From Conus ventricosus (lineage: Eukaryota; Mollusca; Gastropoda; Neogastropoda; Conidae): a DNA stretch of 64,000 nucleotides. Location of the stretch: the NCBI GenBank assembly GCA_018398815.1, contig CM031596.1:72122486-72186485 (forward strand), written 5' to 3'. This document shows positions 20,371 through 34,551 of this stretch, in pieces (the first letter of the stretch is position 1; every line of letters begins with the position of its first letter). The position numbers and the translations under genes were made by a program. The notes under the pieces are model-generated. The model did no database searches and was not told the DNA's origin. It saw only the letters and a list, made by a program, of their open reading frames with translations.

Positions 20371-22725
20371 TACGTTTTAGCCAATAAGTTAACGTGGTTT
20401 ACGTATTAAGGGCCCATTCACCACAAAACGGACTATGGAGGAATGTGGGATGGCTGAACGGGGTAGGGTGAGGGTGGGGGAAATGAGTGCAGGAGGAGTC
20501 AGATTATCCGAGACTTATTTTTTTGGGAAACATCGTTTGTACCATTGGGCCTTTTACAAACGATCATCATGAATGGTTCCCACATCGTGGTATTAAACAT
20601 ATTGGGAACTTATCCTCAGTCTGGTCAATGAACATGTAATAGTCCAGTCACAAACTTTGCAACACAACAGTCGCGATGGGTCCTAGGAGGATTTCCGTTC
20701 ACAACAGTTTTCTCCAGGAAGAAGTGATGTGTTTGAAACTTGGCCACAAACACGGACGGAGATTGACCAAGGTCTTCCCTCTTTCCAAATTGGTGCCCCA
20801 TTATTTGCGTTGGTGAATGTTTTGTTGGACAATGAATTCTGTGTCTGCTGCACATTAGCGTCTGTTGTGAGCTAGACGCGTCTGTGCAATGTGTTTGATG
20901 TACTAACCCCCCCCTGTTTTCTCTGTGTTGGGGTAAATGCCATCCGATTTTGAAATTTCACGTTTCTGGTTGTATTATTTTGTCTGTTCATAGCCTTCCA
21001 GTATTTTTTCTTACACTACAGTGATGCACATCTGTTTCTGATACGCACCTTTTCTAGAGTCATGCACACTATCAGTCACTGTGTACTGGACGCCACATAA
21101 GTTTATGCTGATTTCCGTTCATTGTTTTGAGTGGTCCTACAAAGATGGGAAACAAGATGTAGGCAAATGTGATTCATTGTCAGCTAATGTGTATCGTATA
21201 TTCATTGTTTTCACTGTCAGGCATCAGAACCTCGACGTAAATGGGCCAGAGTTGGCCAAAATAACCCAGATAGAGATGGAAAGGCAGCCTTTGCCGACCC
21301 TGGCGTCTTCTGTGTCTCACAGTGTTATCCCTGTTTAGTGGTGGGGCACTTTCTGCGATACACAGCTTGGACGCTGTGGCAGTTAAGTGACAGGGAATAA
21401 TCGGTTATAGTATTGAACCTCAGAACCCGACGACAATGTGGTTACTTTGCCTTCAGTTTTGAATGGGATAGCATGTTTGCAAGGGCTGAGTTTCAGCATA
21501 CTTTCTAAGTTGCCAGGAGTCCTAACAGGCATACGATAGGACTTGTGTAGGAAACAACTGAAGATTTTGAACTAGCTGGTGGTTAGGGAGGAACCAAAAG
21601 TGAAACTTCATAAGGCATAAATTTATCAATGGAAGCGTGGTGTTCTTAGGTTGGGTTAAGACTTCCGTCTAAAAAGGTACGCTTTCATGACGCCCACCAT
21701 CCAAAGTTGCGGGTTCGAGTCCCGGCCAAGAAAGAAAAATGTAAAGAAAAAAACATGTGAGAAAAAAAAGTGAAACAAAATTGAGAAGAATAGTTAATTA
21801 GTTATGTAGAGGTAGGTAGGTTAGGTAGATTAGTTAGTTAATGAGTATAAGCTTTATCTCTTTTCCTATATTTTGTTTTTGGCTTCTGCCAGACGACAGT
21901 AGTAATAGAGCCTCTTTCTGTATGTCTCTGACTTTGTAATTGTCTTTTTTTAATCGAAAAAAAACAAACATATGTATGTACATACCGTATATAATAAAAG
22001 GAAAACAACTAAATTTAGAGTAGAAAAAACAAGAAAACAAGAATGAGATGAAATAGGAAGATAAAGAGCGCCCTCCGTCGCACTGTAAGACAGGAGGACT
22101 GATGTGCCTTGAAGACTTTATGAGAAGATGATTAGAAAGTCAGATAATAGAACTAACTATACTAACTATCTAACCTAACTAACTAACGACTAAAACTGAC
22201 TAAACTAACTAATGAGTCTTTTTAATCTTATTCTCTGTTGCAGCCTTCGGGTTTTGTTTTCCATTTTGTTTATCTCTCTTGCTTTTTTTGTTCCTTTTCC
22301 GCCCCCCGCTCTCCCTTCCTTCCCTCCCTCCCTCCTTCAGTCCTGTCTTTCTTTCTTTCTTCCTGTCGTTCTTTCTTTCTTCCGTTTTTTCCATTATTTT
22401 GCTCTAGTGGTTTAATTGTCAAAAGTCTATGTTATTCCTCAATGAAGTTGTAGTATTCACAAAACCTTCATGGTATATGAATTATTCCATATTTTTTTCC
22501 ATTTAATTTATTTACTTATATTACTTATTTATCTTTTTCTTGATATATTTATTTATTATTTCTGTATACATTGAGGCATTTATGTTGTATTAGGTATGAA
22601 AATTGAATACGTATTCAATTGTGATTTTAAGAACGAGAGAGAGAGAGAGAGAGAAGAGAGAGACGAGAGAGGAGAGAGAGAGAGAGAAGAGATGATAGAG
22701 AGAGAGATGAGAGAGAGATGAGGAA
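20371..22725 (+). repeat. Satellite monomer U4 (long form, 2.36 kb)
   Basis: Complete monomer with many single-base indels against U2. The tRNA-like block at about 21639-21730 is degraded but keeps GGGTTCGAGTCCCGGCC. Confidence 0.85.
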
Positions 22726-24395
22726 TACGTATTGCCAATTAAGTTAACGTGGTTTACGCTATTAAAGGCCCATTCACACACAAAACGGACTACTGGAGAA
22801 TGGGCTGGAGGAACGGGGTAGGAGGGTGAGGGTGGGGAAATGGAGTGAGGGAGGGAGGCAGATATACGAGACTTATGTGGAAACAACGTTGTACAATTGG
22901 CCTTTACAACGTTCGTTCATGACATGGTCCCCACTCGTTGGTATTAACATATTTGTATTTAATCCTCAGTCTGTCACTGACACATAGTAATGTCCATTCA
23001 CAAACTTTGCCAACAAAACCAGTCCGCGATAGGGTCCTAGTGAAGGATGTTCCTTTCACAAATGTTTGCTCCTAGGTAGAAGTGATGTGTGGAACGTGGC
23101 CACAAAACACGACGAGAGTGACCAAGGTTTCCCTCTTTCCCACAGTTTAGTTGCCATTATTGGTGTAACTGTTATGTTGCAAAGATTCTGTGTGCTGCTG
23201 CACTTCGCTTCTGTAGCGAGGCTAGGGACGGCTGTCTGTGCCATATGTGTTTGATGTACTAACATTAGTTTTCTCTGTGTGGGGGTAAAGCATCGCCTTA
23301 TGAATCACATTCGTTGTATTATTTTCCTGTTCATAGCCTTTCAGTTTTTTTTTTTATACACTAACAGTGATATGCACGTCGGTTTCTGCTACGCACCTTT
23401 TCTCAGAGTCATGGCACCACTATCAGTCAGTGTGTACTGGCGCCCCACCAGTTTCATTGCTGATTTCCGTTCATTGTTTTGAGTGTCATACAAAGATGGG
23501 ACAAACAGAGTAGGCAAATGATGATCAGTGGTCAGCTACATGTGTATCAGTATTTACATTGTTTTCCCTGTCGCATCAGCACATCGACGAAACTGGGCAG
23601 AGTTGGCCAAAATGAACCAGATGGAGATAGAAGGCTGCCTTGCCTACATGCTTCTTCTGTGATCTCACCGTGGTTATCCCTGTTTAGCTGGAGGGGGGCA
23701 CTTTCTGCGATACACAGCATGGACGCGTGTGGCAGTAACGTGGACAGGGGAAATAAATCGGGTTATAGTATTGAAACCTCAGCACGACGACAATGTGGTG
23801 ACCTTCTGCCTGCAAGTTTTGAATGGGGATAGAATGTTCTGCGTGTTGAGTTCAGCTACTTTCTAAAGTTGCAGGAGACTCCTAACAGGATTACGATCAG
23901 ATTGTGTAGGAACAACTGAGATTTGAACTAGCTGCTGGTTAGGGAGGGAAACCAAAATTGAACTTCATAAGGCATAAATTTATCATGTAGAGGTAGGGTC
24001 TCATCGCTAGTTGGGTAAGACATCCGTCTAAAAAGGCACGCCTTCAGACGCCAACCCATCCAAAGTTGCGGGTTCGAGTCCCGGACATGCTAAAGAAAAA
24101 AATGTGAAGAAAAAAAAAAAGTGAAGACCAAAAAGATGTGAAAACAAAAATGAGAAGAACAGTTAATCAGAAAGTAAGGTAGTTGTTAGTTTAGGTAGTT
24201 AGTTAGCTAGTTAATTAGTTAGTTCATGAGAATAAAGCCTTTTGTCTCTTTTTATTTATTTATTTATTGTTTTATTTATTCTTGAGGCATTTCTTTGGTA
24301 TTAGTATGTAATTGAATACATATTCCAATTTGTGATTTTCAGGAAAGAGAGAGAGAGAGCGAGAGAGAAGAGAGAGAGAGAGAGAGAGAGCTAGA
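22726..24395 (+). repeat. Satellite monomer U5 (1.67 kb, deletion type gamma)
   Basis: It lacks about 0.7 kb between the CTTTATTATTT stretch (about 24250) and the TTGAGGCATTT region, so the ACTA and pyrimidine tracts are missing. The tRNA-like block is at about 23998-24090. Confidence 0.8.
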
Positions 24396-26189
24396 ATATC
24401 GTATGCTTATAAGTTAAACGTGGTTTACGCTATTAAGGCCCCATTCACCCACACCAAAAACGGACTTGGAGGAATGGGATGGATGAACGGGGTGGGGTGA
24501 GGGCTGGGGGTAAATGGTGTGAGGGAGGGACGTCAGTATACGAGACTTATGTGGAAACACCGTTGACAATTGGCCCTTTACTAACGTCATCATGACTGGA
24601 ATCCCCATGTGGTATTAAACATATTTGTAATTATCTCAGTCTGTCTATGCCAATATAATAGTCCACTTCACAAACTTTGCAACACAACGTGCCGATGGGG
24701 TTCCCCTATGAGGCATTTCCCATTCACACATGTTTGCTCCCAAGAAGAAGTGATGTGTAGAATTGGCACAAACACCGGACGGAGATTGACCAAGGTTTTC
24801 CCTCTTGCCACAATAGTTGCCATTATTTGGCGTGTAAATGTTATGTTGACAGATTCTGGGTGCTGACTGCACTTAACTTTGTATGTGAGCTAGACGCTGT
24901 CTGTGCCACATGTGTTTGATGAACTAACATTTTAGTTTTTCTCTGTCTTGGGTAAATGGCCATCGATTTTTGAATCCACGTTTCGGTTTGTATTATTTTC
25001 TGTTCATTAGCCTTCAGTATTTTTTGTTACACTAACAGTGATAGGACATCGGTTTCTGCTACGCACCTTTCTCAGAGTCATGGCCACACTTTCATCACTG
25101 TGTACTGGCGCCACCACAGTTTCATGCTGATTTCCGTATTGTTTTGAGTGTCATACAAAGACTGGCACAGGAAGTAGGCAACATGTGATGATCATTGTCC
25201 AGTTACATGGTGTATCGTATATACATTGTTGCACTGTCAGCTTTCAGCACCATCGACGAAACAGGGCAGAGTTGCCAAAATAAACCAGATGGAGATGAAA
25301 GGCTGCCTTCGCATACAGGTGGCTTCTTCTGTGTCTCACCGTGTTATCCCTGTTTAGCTGGAGGGGGCACTTTTGCGATACCACTGAATGGGATCGCTGT
25401 GCAGTAACGTGACCAGGGGAATATCGGTTTTATAGTATTGACTCAGAACGACGACAATGGGTTACCTTGCCTTCAGTTTTGAATGGGGATAGCATGTTCT
25501 GCAGTGCTGCAGTTCAGCATACCTTTTAAAGGTTGCCATGGAGATCCTACCAACGGCATACGATCAGACTTGTGTGGGAAACAACTGAAGAGTTGAACTA
25601 GCTGTGGTTAGGGAGGAACAAAGTGAAAACTTCATAAGGCATAAATGTATCATTGTAGAAGAGTAGGTGTCTCTTGCAGTTGGGTAGGACATTCCTGTTC
25701 TAAAAAGGCACGCCTTTCAGAGCCACCCATCAAAAGTTGCGGGTTCGAGACCGGCCAAGCAAAGAAAAAATATGAAGAAAAAACAATGTGAAGAAAAAAA
25801 AGTGTGAAACAAAAAATCAGAAGAATAGTTAAGTTTTAGTTAAGTAGAAAGTAGGTAATTTTTGATTTAGTGGTTATTAATTGTCAAGTCGTTTGTGTAG
25901 CTGAATGAAGTTTTAGTAATTCACCCAAAACCTTCCATGCGTATATGAATTATTCCTTTGTTTTTTTCCATTTTACTTATATACTTATTAATCTTTTTCT
26001 TGATATATTTATTTAGTTTTTTCTGTATTCTTTGAGGCATTTATTTTTGGTATTTAGGTATTGAAATTTGACTACGTATTCAATTGTGGATTTCAGAAAG
26101 AGAGAGATGAGAGAGAGAGAGGAGAGAGAGAAGAGAGAAAGTGAGAGGAGAGAGAGAGAGAGAGAGAGGAGAGAGATAGAGAGGAGGAA
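24396..26189 (+). repeat. Satellite monomer U6 (1.79 kb, deletion type beta)
   Basis: It jumps near 25855 from GTAGAAAGTAGGTAA directly into the sequence that normally follows the pyrimidine tract. The tRNA-like block at about 25669-25760 has a damaged B box. Confidence 0.8.
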
Positions 26190-28494
26190 TACGCTATGCC
26201 AATATTTTTAACGTGGTTTACGCTATTAAGGCCCCATTCACCACACAAACACGGACTATGGAGGAATGGATTGGAGGAAACGGGGTGGGTTTTTTCAGGG
26301 GGTGAGGGTGGGGGGAAATGGAGGGAGGAACGGAGCAGATATAGAGACATATGTTGAAATAAACGTTGGCAATTTGGCCTTTACAAAACGTTTCATCATG
26401 ACATGGATCCCCATCGTGGTATTAATCATATTTGTTAACGAAATCGCAGTCTGTAAATGGACACTTAGGAATAGTCCACTTCTACAACTTTGCAAACAAC
26501 AACAGTCCGCGATGGGTCCTAGTGAGGATTTCCTTTCACTACATGTTTGCTCCAGGAAGAAGTGAGCAGTGTTGAACTTGGCCACAAAAACGGACGAGAT
26601 TGACCATGTCTTCCTTTTCCAACAATAGTTGCCATGATTTGCGTTGGTAAATGTTTTGTTGACAAGCTTCTGTGTGATGCTGCCACCTTAGCTCTGTAGA
26701 GAGCTAGACCGCTGTCTGTGCCACATGTGTTTGATGTATACAATAGTTTTCTCTGTGTGGGTATATGCATCGATTTTGAATCACGTTCGGTTGTATATTC
26801 TCATGTTCATAGCCTTCAGTATTTTTTTTTACACTAACAGTGATATGACATCTGTTTCCTTGCTATGCACCTCTCCTCATAGTTATGGCAATTAGCCGTC
26901 AGTGTGTACTGGCGCCACACAGTTTCACTGCAGATTTCCGTTCATTGTTTTGTGTGTCATACAAAGACTGGGAAACAGAAGTAGGCAAATGATGTTCATG
27001 GTCTGCTACATGTGTATCAGTATATACATGGTTTTCACTGTCAGCATCGCACCATCGACGAAACTGGGCCGTGTTGGCAAAAATAAACCAGATGGAGATG
27101 AAAGCTGCCTTTGCATACATTGGCTTCTTCTGTGTCTCACAGTGTTATCCTGATTAGCTGGAGGTGGCACTTTCTGCGCGACCTCAGCATGGACGCTGTG
27201 GCAGTACGTGGACAGGGATAATCGGTGAATAGTATTGAACCTCAGAACGGGAGACAATTGTGGGTACCTTTGCTTCAGTTTTGAATGGGGATAGGCATTG
27301 TTCTGCAGTGCTGAGTTCAGCATACTTTCCTAAAGTTGCCAGGAGACTCCTAACGGCATACGATCAGACTTGTGGAGGAAAAACCACTGAAGATTTGAAC
27401 TAGCTGCTGGTGAGGGAGGAACAAAAAGTGCAGTTCATAAGGCAATAATTTATCAATGTAGAGTAGGTTGTCTTTAGCAGTTGGGTAAGACAACCGTTCT
27501 AAAAGGTACACGCCTTCAGACGCCCACCCTCCAACGTTGCGGGTCTTTCGAGTCCCGGCCAAGGAACGAAAATGTGAAGAAAAAAAAATGTGAAGAAAAA
27601 AAAGTTGCCACAAAATGAGAAGAATAGTCAATAGTTAGTCGGAAAGTAAGGTAGTTAGGTAGTTCGTAGGTAGTTAGATAATGAGAATCCGCTATATCTC
27701 TTTTCTTTTTACTTTTGTTTTTTGCTTCTGCCTGCTACAAGTCGTAAGAGCCTCTTTCTGTATGTCTCGGACTTTGTAATTGTCTTTTTTGTCTCGAAAA
27801 AAAACAAATATGTATGTACATACGTATCTAATAAAATAAAACAAACTAATTTAGAGAGTAGAAAAACAAAAACAAAGAGAGATGGAAAATAGGACGATAA
27901 AGAAAGAAATAAGTACGAATTGTACGACAGGGAGGACTGATGTGCCATGAAGACGTGATGCAGAAGATGATTAGAAATTCAGAATAATTAGAACTAACTC
28001 AACTAACTAACCTAACTAATGAATTCTATTTTCACTTATTTCACTGTGCAGCTTCAGGGGTTTTGTTTTCCATTATGTTTATCTTCTTGCTTTTTTGTTC
28101 TTTTACTTCCCTCCCTCCTTCATCCCTCCCTCCTTCCTTCTTGTTTTCTTTCTTTCTTCCGTTTTTTTCCTTATTTGCTCTAGTGGTTTAATTGTGAAAA
28201 CGTTATGTTAGCTCAATGAGTTTTAGTAAATTCACCAAAACCTTCATGTATATGAATTTTCCTGTTTTTTTCATTTAATTATTTACTTATATACTTATTT
28301 ATCTGTTTCTTTATATATTTAATTTATTATTTCTTGTTTATTTGAGGCATTTATTTTGGTAATTTAGGTATGAAATGGAATACGTATTCAATTTGTGATA
28401 TTCTGAAAAGAGAGAGAGAGAGGAGAGAGCGAAGAGAGGAGAGAGAGGATTGAGATGAGAGAGAGAGAGAGATGAGAGAGATGAGATGAGATAG

Positions 28495-28528
<34 letters not shown>

Positions 28529-28614
28529 CGAGAGTGAGAGGAGAGACGGAGAGGAGAGGAGACGAGGAGAGATGAGAGAGAGAGAGAGAGGAGAGAGGAG
28601 CGTGAGAGAGAGCA
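26190..28614 (+). repeat. Satellite monomer U7 (long form, 2.42 kb)
   Basis: Full set of monomer landmarks with heavy indel noise. The GA tract at 28405-28612 is unusually long. Confidence 0.85.
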
Positions 28615-30419
28615 TACGTCTGCCAATAAGTTAACGTGTGGTTTCAGCTATAAGCCCTCCCTCCCCCACCCCCCCAAAAAAAAAAAAAAGGACTATGGAG
28701 GAATGGAGATATGAACGGGGTAGGGTGAGGGCTGGGGGAAATGGAGTGAGGAGGGAGTCCAGATATATGAGACCTTATGTTGGAAACAAGTTGTACTATT
28801 GGCCTTCAACGTTCAGCATGGACATGGATCCACATCGTGTATGAAACATATTTGTAATAATCCTCAGGTCTGTCAATGTCACCACTAGTAATAGTCCACT
28901 TCACAACTTTGCAACACAACAGTCGCTGATGGTCTAGTTGAGGGATTGCCTCTTTCCCACATTGTTGCTCCAGAAGAAGTGATGTGTTGAACTTGGTCAC
29001 AAACATGGACGAGATTGACCAGGTCTTCCCTCTTTCCACTATAGTGGCCATTATTTGCGTGTAAAATGTTTGTTGACAAGATTTGTGTGCTTCTGCACAT
29101 TAGTTTGTAGTGAGCTAGACGCTGTCTGTGACACATGTGTTTGATGTACTAAACATTAGTTTTCTCTGTGTTGGGTAAATGCATCGATTTTGAATCCGTT
29201 CGGTTGTATTATTTACTGTTCATAGCCTTCAGTATTTTTTTTTTACATCTAACAGTGTTATGCACTCTGTTTCTGCTACGCACCTTTTCCAGTGTCTTGC
29301 ACACTATCAAGTCAGTGTTTGTACTGGCGGCCACACAGTTTCATGCTGATTTCCGTTTCATTGTTTTGAGTGTCATACAAGGACTGGGAAACAGAAGTAG
29401 GCAAATGATGATCATGGTCAGCTACATGTGTATCAGTATATACATTGTTTCACTGTCAAGCATCAGCAGCATCGAGAAACTGGGCAGAGTTGGCCAAAAT
29501 AACCCAGATGGAGATATGAAAGCTGCCTTGCCTACCATTGGCTTCTTCTCTGTGTCTCACACGTTATCCCTGTTTAGCTTGAGGGGGCACTTCTCTGCGA
29601 TACACAGCATGGAACGCGGTGGCATACGTGACAGGGACTAATCGGTTATAGTATTGAACTCAGACCGACGACAATGTGGTTTACTTTGCCTTCAGTTTGA
29701 ATGGGGTAGCATGGTTCTGCAGTGCTGGGTCAGGATACTTTTAAAGTTGCCCGGAGACTCCTAACAGGGCATTACGATCAGACTGTGTAGGAAACAACTA
29801 AGATTGAATAGGCTGCTGGTTTAGGGGTAGGAACAAAAGTGAATTTCCGTAAGGCATAAATTTATCAATGTAGAGTAGGGGTCTCTTAGCCGATTGAGTA
29901 TAAGACATCCGTCCTCAAAAGGCCGCTTCAGCGCCCATCCATCCAAAAGTTGGCGGGTTCGTGACCGCCAAGCAAAGAAAAAATTGAGAAAAACCATGTG
30001 AAGAAAAAAAAGTGAAACAAAAATGGAAGAATGTTAAATTAGTTAGTTAAGTAGAAAGTAAGGTAATTATTTGCTCTCAGTGGTATAATTGTGAAACACC
30101 TATGGTTATCCTGAATGAGATTTCAGTAATTCACCAAAAACTTCTTGGTATATGAAATATCCTTTTTTTTGCCATTTACTTATATACTTATTAATTCTTT
30201 TTCCTGATCTATTTATTTTATATTTCCTGTACATTGAGGCATATATTTTGGTTATTTAGGTTATGAAATTGAATACGTATTCAATTTGTGATTTTTAGAA
30301 AGAGAGAGAGAGAGGAGAGAAATGAGGAAAAAAGAGAGGAGAGAGAGAGAGAGATGAGAGAGAGTAGAGAGGAGTGAGAAGAGAGAGATAGCGCGGAGTG
30401 AGAGGAAGAGAGAGAGAAT
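28615..30419 (+). repeat. Satellite monomer U8 (1.80 kb, deletion type beta)
   Basis: Same class of deletion as U6, with the junction near 30065 (AAGGTAATTATTTGCTC). Confidence 0.8.
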
Positions 30420-32144
30420 ACGTATGCCCAATAATTTTAACGTGGTTAACGCTATTAAAGGCCCCTTCACCTCACCCCACAAAGGGACTATGGAGGAATG
30501 GATGGAGGAATGGGGTAGGGGTGAGGGCTGGGGGAAATGGAGTGAGGAGGAGGCCGATATAGGAGACATTTGGCGGGAAGAAACCACGTTGTCCAATTGG
30601 CCTTACAAGCGTTATCAGACATGGATCCCACATCGTGGTATTAAAACATATTTGGAACTATTCCTCAGTCTGTCAATGACACTTAGTAATAGTACACTTC
30701 AAAACTTTGCCAACACAACAGTCGCGATGGGTCTAGTGAGGATTTCCTTTACAACATGTGTGTGCTCCAGGTAGATGTGATGTGTTGACTTGGCCACAAA
30801 CACGGACGAGTGGACCAGGTCTTCCCTCTTTCACAGTAGTTGCCATATTTGGTTGTAAATGTTTTGTTGAGCAATGGTCTGTGAGCTGCCTGCACATAGC
30901 TTCTGTAGTGAGCTAGACGCTGTCTGTGACAATGTGTTTGATTGTACAACATTAGGTTTTCTCTGTGTGGGTAAATGCATCGATTTTGAATCAGTTCGGT
31001 GTAATATTTTCCTGTCATAGCCTTCAGTTTGTTTGTTTTACACTAACAGTTGATATGACATCTGTTTCTGCTTCGCACCTTGTCTCAGAGGTTTCATGGC
31101 ACACTATCAGTCAGTGGGATACTGGCGCCACACAGTTTCTTGCTGATTTCCGTTCATTGTTTTGAGTGTCCTACACTGACGGGAACGTAAGTAGGCAAAT
31201 GATGTTCATTGTCATTACATGTGTATCAGTATATACATTGTTTTCACTGTCCGCATCAGCCCATCGACCGAAACTGGGCAGAGTTGGCCATAAAATCCAG
31301 ATGGAGATGAAAGGCTGCCTTGCCCTACATTGGCTTCTTCTGTGTCTCAATTGTTATCCCTGTTTAGTGGAGCGAGGGGGCCCCTTTTGCGATACACAGC
31401 ATGGACGCTGTGCAGTAACGTGACAGGGATAATGGTTATAGTACCTTGAACTCAGAACGACGGACAATGTGGTTCCTTTGCCTTCAGTTTTGAATGGGGA
31501 TAGCATGTCTTCAGTGCTGGAGTTCAGCTTACTTTCTAAAAGTTGCCAGGAGACTCCTAACAGGCATACGATCAGACGTGTGTCAGGAAACAAACGAAGA
31601 TAGAAACTAGTGGCTGGTTAGGGAGGAACAAAGTGAATTTTAAGGCCTAAATTTATCAAAGATAGAGTAGGTTTCTTAGCAGTTGGCGGTAAGACATCCG
31701 TTCTAAAAGGGCAACGCCTTAGACGCCACCCATCAAAAAAAAAAACAAAAAAAAAAGTTTGGGGTTCGATGTCCGGCCAAGCATAAGAAAAAATGTGAAG
31801 AAATAAAAATGTGAAGCAAAAAAAGTGAAACAAAAAGGAGAAGGTTAGTTAAGTAAAAAGTTAGGTAGTTAGTTAGATTAATTAATTAGTTAGTTAATGA
31901 GTATAAGCTTTTATCTCTTTTTCTTTATTATTTTTTTGGCTTTCTGGCCCAGACTAACAAGTGTTAAAGAGCCTCATTCTGTATGTGTCCTCTGACTTTG
32001 TAATTGTCTTTTTTATATCGAAAACAAATTATGTATGCACATCTGTATATAATAAAAGAAAATACCAAAATATTTTAATAGAGTAGAAAAAAACAAAACA
32101 AGATGAGATGGAAATAGGAGATAAAAAAAGAAATAAGACAGGAA

Positions 32145-32181
<37 letters not shown>

Positions 32182-32688
32182 GATGAGCCATGAGACGTTA
32201 TGAGAAGATGATTGAATTCAGAGAATAGAATAAATACGAACTAAATAACTGACTAACTAACTAATTAGTCTCGTTTTTCACTTATTCACTGTGCAGCCTT
32301 CGGGTTTTGTTTCCATTTGTTTATCTCTCTTGCTTTTTTTGTTTCTTTTCCTTCCATCTCTTCCTTCCCTCCTCTTCCATTCCTGTCTATCTTTCTTTTT
32401 TCTTTCTTCGTTTTTTCATTATTTTGCTTAGAGAGGTATAATTGTCAAATCGTCTATGTTATCCTCAATGAAGTTTTTGTAATTCACAAAACTTCATGGT
32501 ATATGTATTATTTCCTTGTCCTTTTTTTTTCATTTATTGATTTATTTATTCTTATTTATCTTTTTCCTTGAATATATTGATTTATTATTTCTTTTTAATT
32601 GAGGCATTTATTTAGGTATTTAGGTATGAAATTGATTACGTATTCAATTGTGATTTTCAGAAAGAGGTGAGAGAGAGAGAGACGAGAG

Positions 32689-32720
<32 letters not shown>

Positions 32721-32780
32721 TAGAGAGAGATGAGAGAGTCAGAGAGAAGGAGAGAGTGAGGAGAAGAGAGAGAGAGCGCT
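30420..32780 (+). repeat. Satellite monomer U9 (long form, 2.36 kb)
   Basis: Complete monomer. It contains a 33-base poly-G run (32147-32179) in place of the AAGTACGAAATGTAAGACAG region, and a poly-A insertion inside the tRNA-like block (about 31736-31757). Confidence 0.85.
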
Positions 32781-34482
32781 TAGTATGCCATAATTTAACG
32801 TGGTTTACGCTATTAGGCCCCATTCACCCACAAAAACGGACTATGGAAGGAATGGGATGGAGGAAACGGGGTAGGGGTGAGGGTGGTGGAGGAATGGGAG
32901 GAGGAACGGTGTAGGGGTGAGGGGCTGGGAGAATCGGATGTGAGGAGGGAGGAGATATAGGAGACCTTATTTGGAAACACGTTGTACATTTGGCCTTTAC
33001 AATCGTTCATCATGGCATGGATCCCACATCGGGTATTATACATATTTGTAAATAATCCTCAGTCTGTCAATTGACACATGTAATAGTCACTTCACAATTT
33101 GCAACACACAGTCGCGATGGGTTCCTAGTGAGGATTTCCTTTCACACATGTTTGCTCCAGGTAGAAGTGTTGTGTATGAACTTGGCACAAAAGTGCTGGA
33201 GGGGGGCACTTTCTGCGATACACAGCAGGACGCTGATGGCAGTAACCGTGACAGGGATAATCGGTTATAGTATTGAACCTCCAGAACGCCGACAATGTGG
33301 TTACTTTGCCTTCAGTTTTTGAATGGGATAAGCATGTTCTTCTGTGCCTGAGTTCAGCAATATTTCTAAAGTTGCCAGGAGATCTCTATAGGCATCATGA
33401 TCAGACTTGTGTAGGAACAACTGAAGATTTGAAACTAGCTGTGGGTTGGGAGGAACAAAAGTGCACCTATCTCGGCATCCCCTTTATCACTGTAGAGTAA
33501 GGTGTCTCTTGACAGTTGGGTAAGACTCCGGTCTAAAAAGGCACACCTTCCAGCGCCCACCCATCCAAAAGTTGCGGGTTCGACGTCCGGCAAGCAAAGA
33601 AAAAATGTGAAAAGAAAAAAAAATGTGAAGAATAAAATAATGTGAAGAAAAAAAGTGAACCAAAATTGAGAAGGTTAGTTAAGTAAAAAGTTAGGTAATT
33701 AGTTAGTTATCAGTTAGTTAATGAGAAATAATTAATTTCTTTATTATTTTTTTTTTGGCTTCTGCCAGATAAAGTAGTAAAGAGCCTCTTTCTGTATGTC
33801 TCTGCTTTGTAATTGTCCTTTTTTTAAATCGAAAAAAAAAAAAATGTATGTCAATTTGTATATAATTACAAAGAAAACAACTTAATTAATATAGTAGAAA
33901 AAACCAAAAACAAAGAAGAGATGGAAATAGGAAGCTAATGAACGAAATAAGACAGGGAGGACTGATGTGCCCTGAGCGTTATGAGAAGATGATAGATATT
34001 TCAGGCATAATAGAACTAATAACTAAACTAACTAACTGACTAACTAACTAATGAGCTCTTTTTTCACTTATTCACTGTGCAGCCTTCGGGGTTTTGTTTC
34101 CATTTTGTTTATCTCTCTGCTTTTTTTTGTTTCTTTTCCTTCCCTCCCTCCTTCTATGCCCTTCCTCCTTCCTTCTGTCTTTCTTTCTTTTTTTCTTCCG
34201 AATTGTCATTATTTGCTCTCCCCAGTGGTTTATTGTCTCAAAAGGCTGATGTTATCCTCAATGAAGTTTTAGTAATTCACCAAAACCTACATGGTATATG
34301 AATTTATTCCTGTTTTTTTCCATTTTATTTATTTACTTATATACCTTAATTTATCTTTTTTATATCTTTATTTATGATTTCTGTATCATTGAGGCATTTA
34401 TTTAGGTATTTAGGTTATGAAATTGAATACGTATTCAATTGGTGATTTTCAGAGAGCGAGAGAGAGAGAGACGAGAGAGGAT

Positions 34483-34518
<36 letters not shown>

Positions 34519-34543
34519 AGATGGAGAGAGAGAGAGAGAGAGA
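32781..34543 (+). repeat. Satellite monomer U10 (1.76 kb, deletion type alpha)
   Basis: About 0.6 kb is missing at the junction TTGGCACAAAAGTGCTGG (33184-33201). It has two copies of the 46-bp G-rich block (32845-32935). Its terminal GA tract ends next to the LTR element. Confidence 0.85.
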
Positions 34544-34551
34544 TTAAGTTA

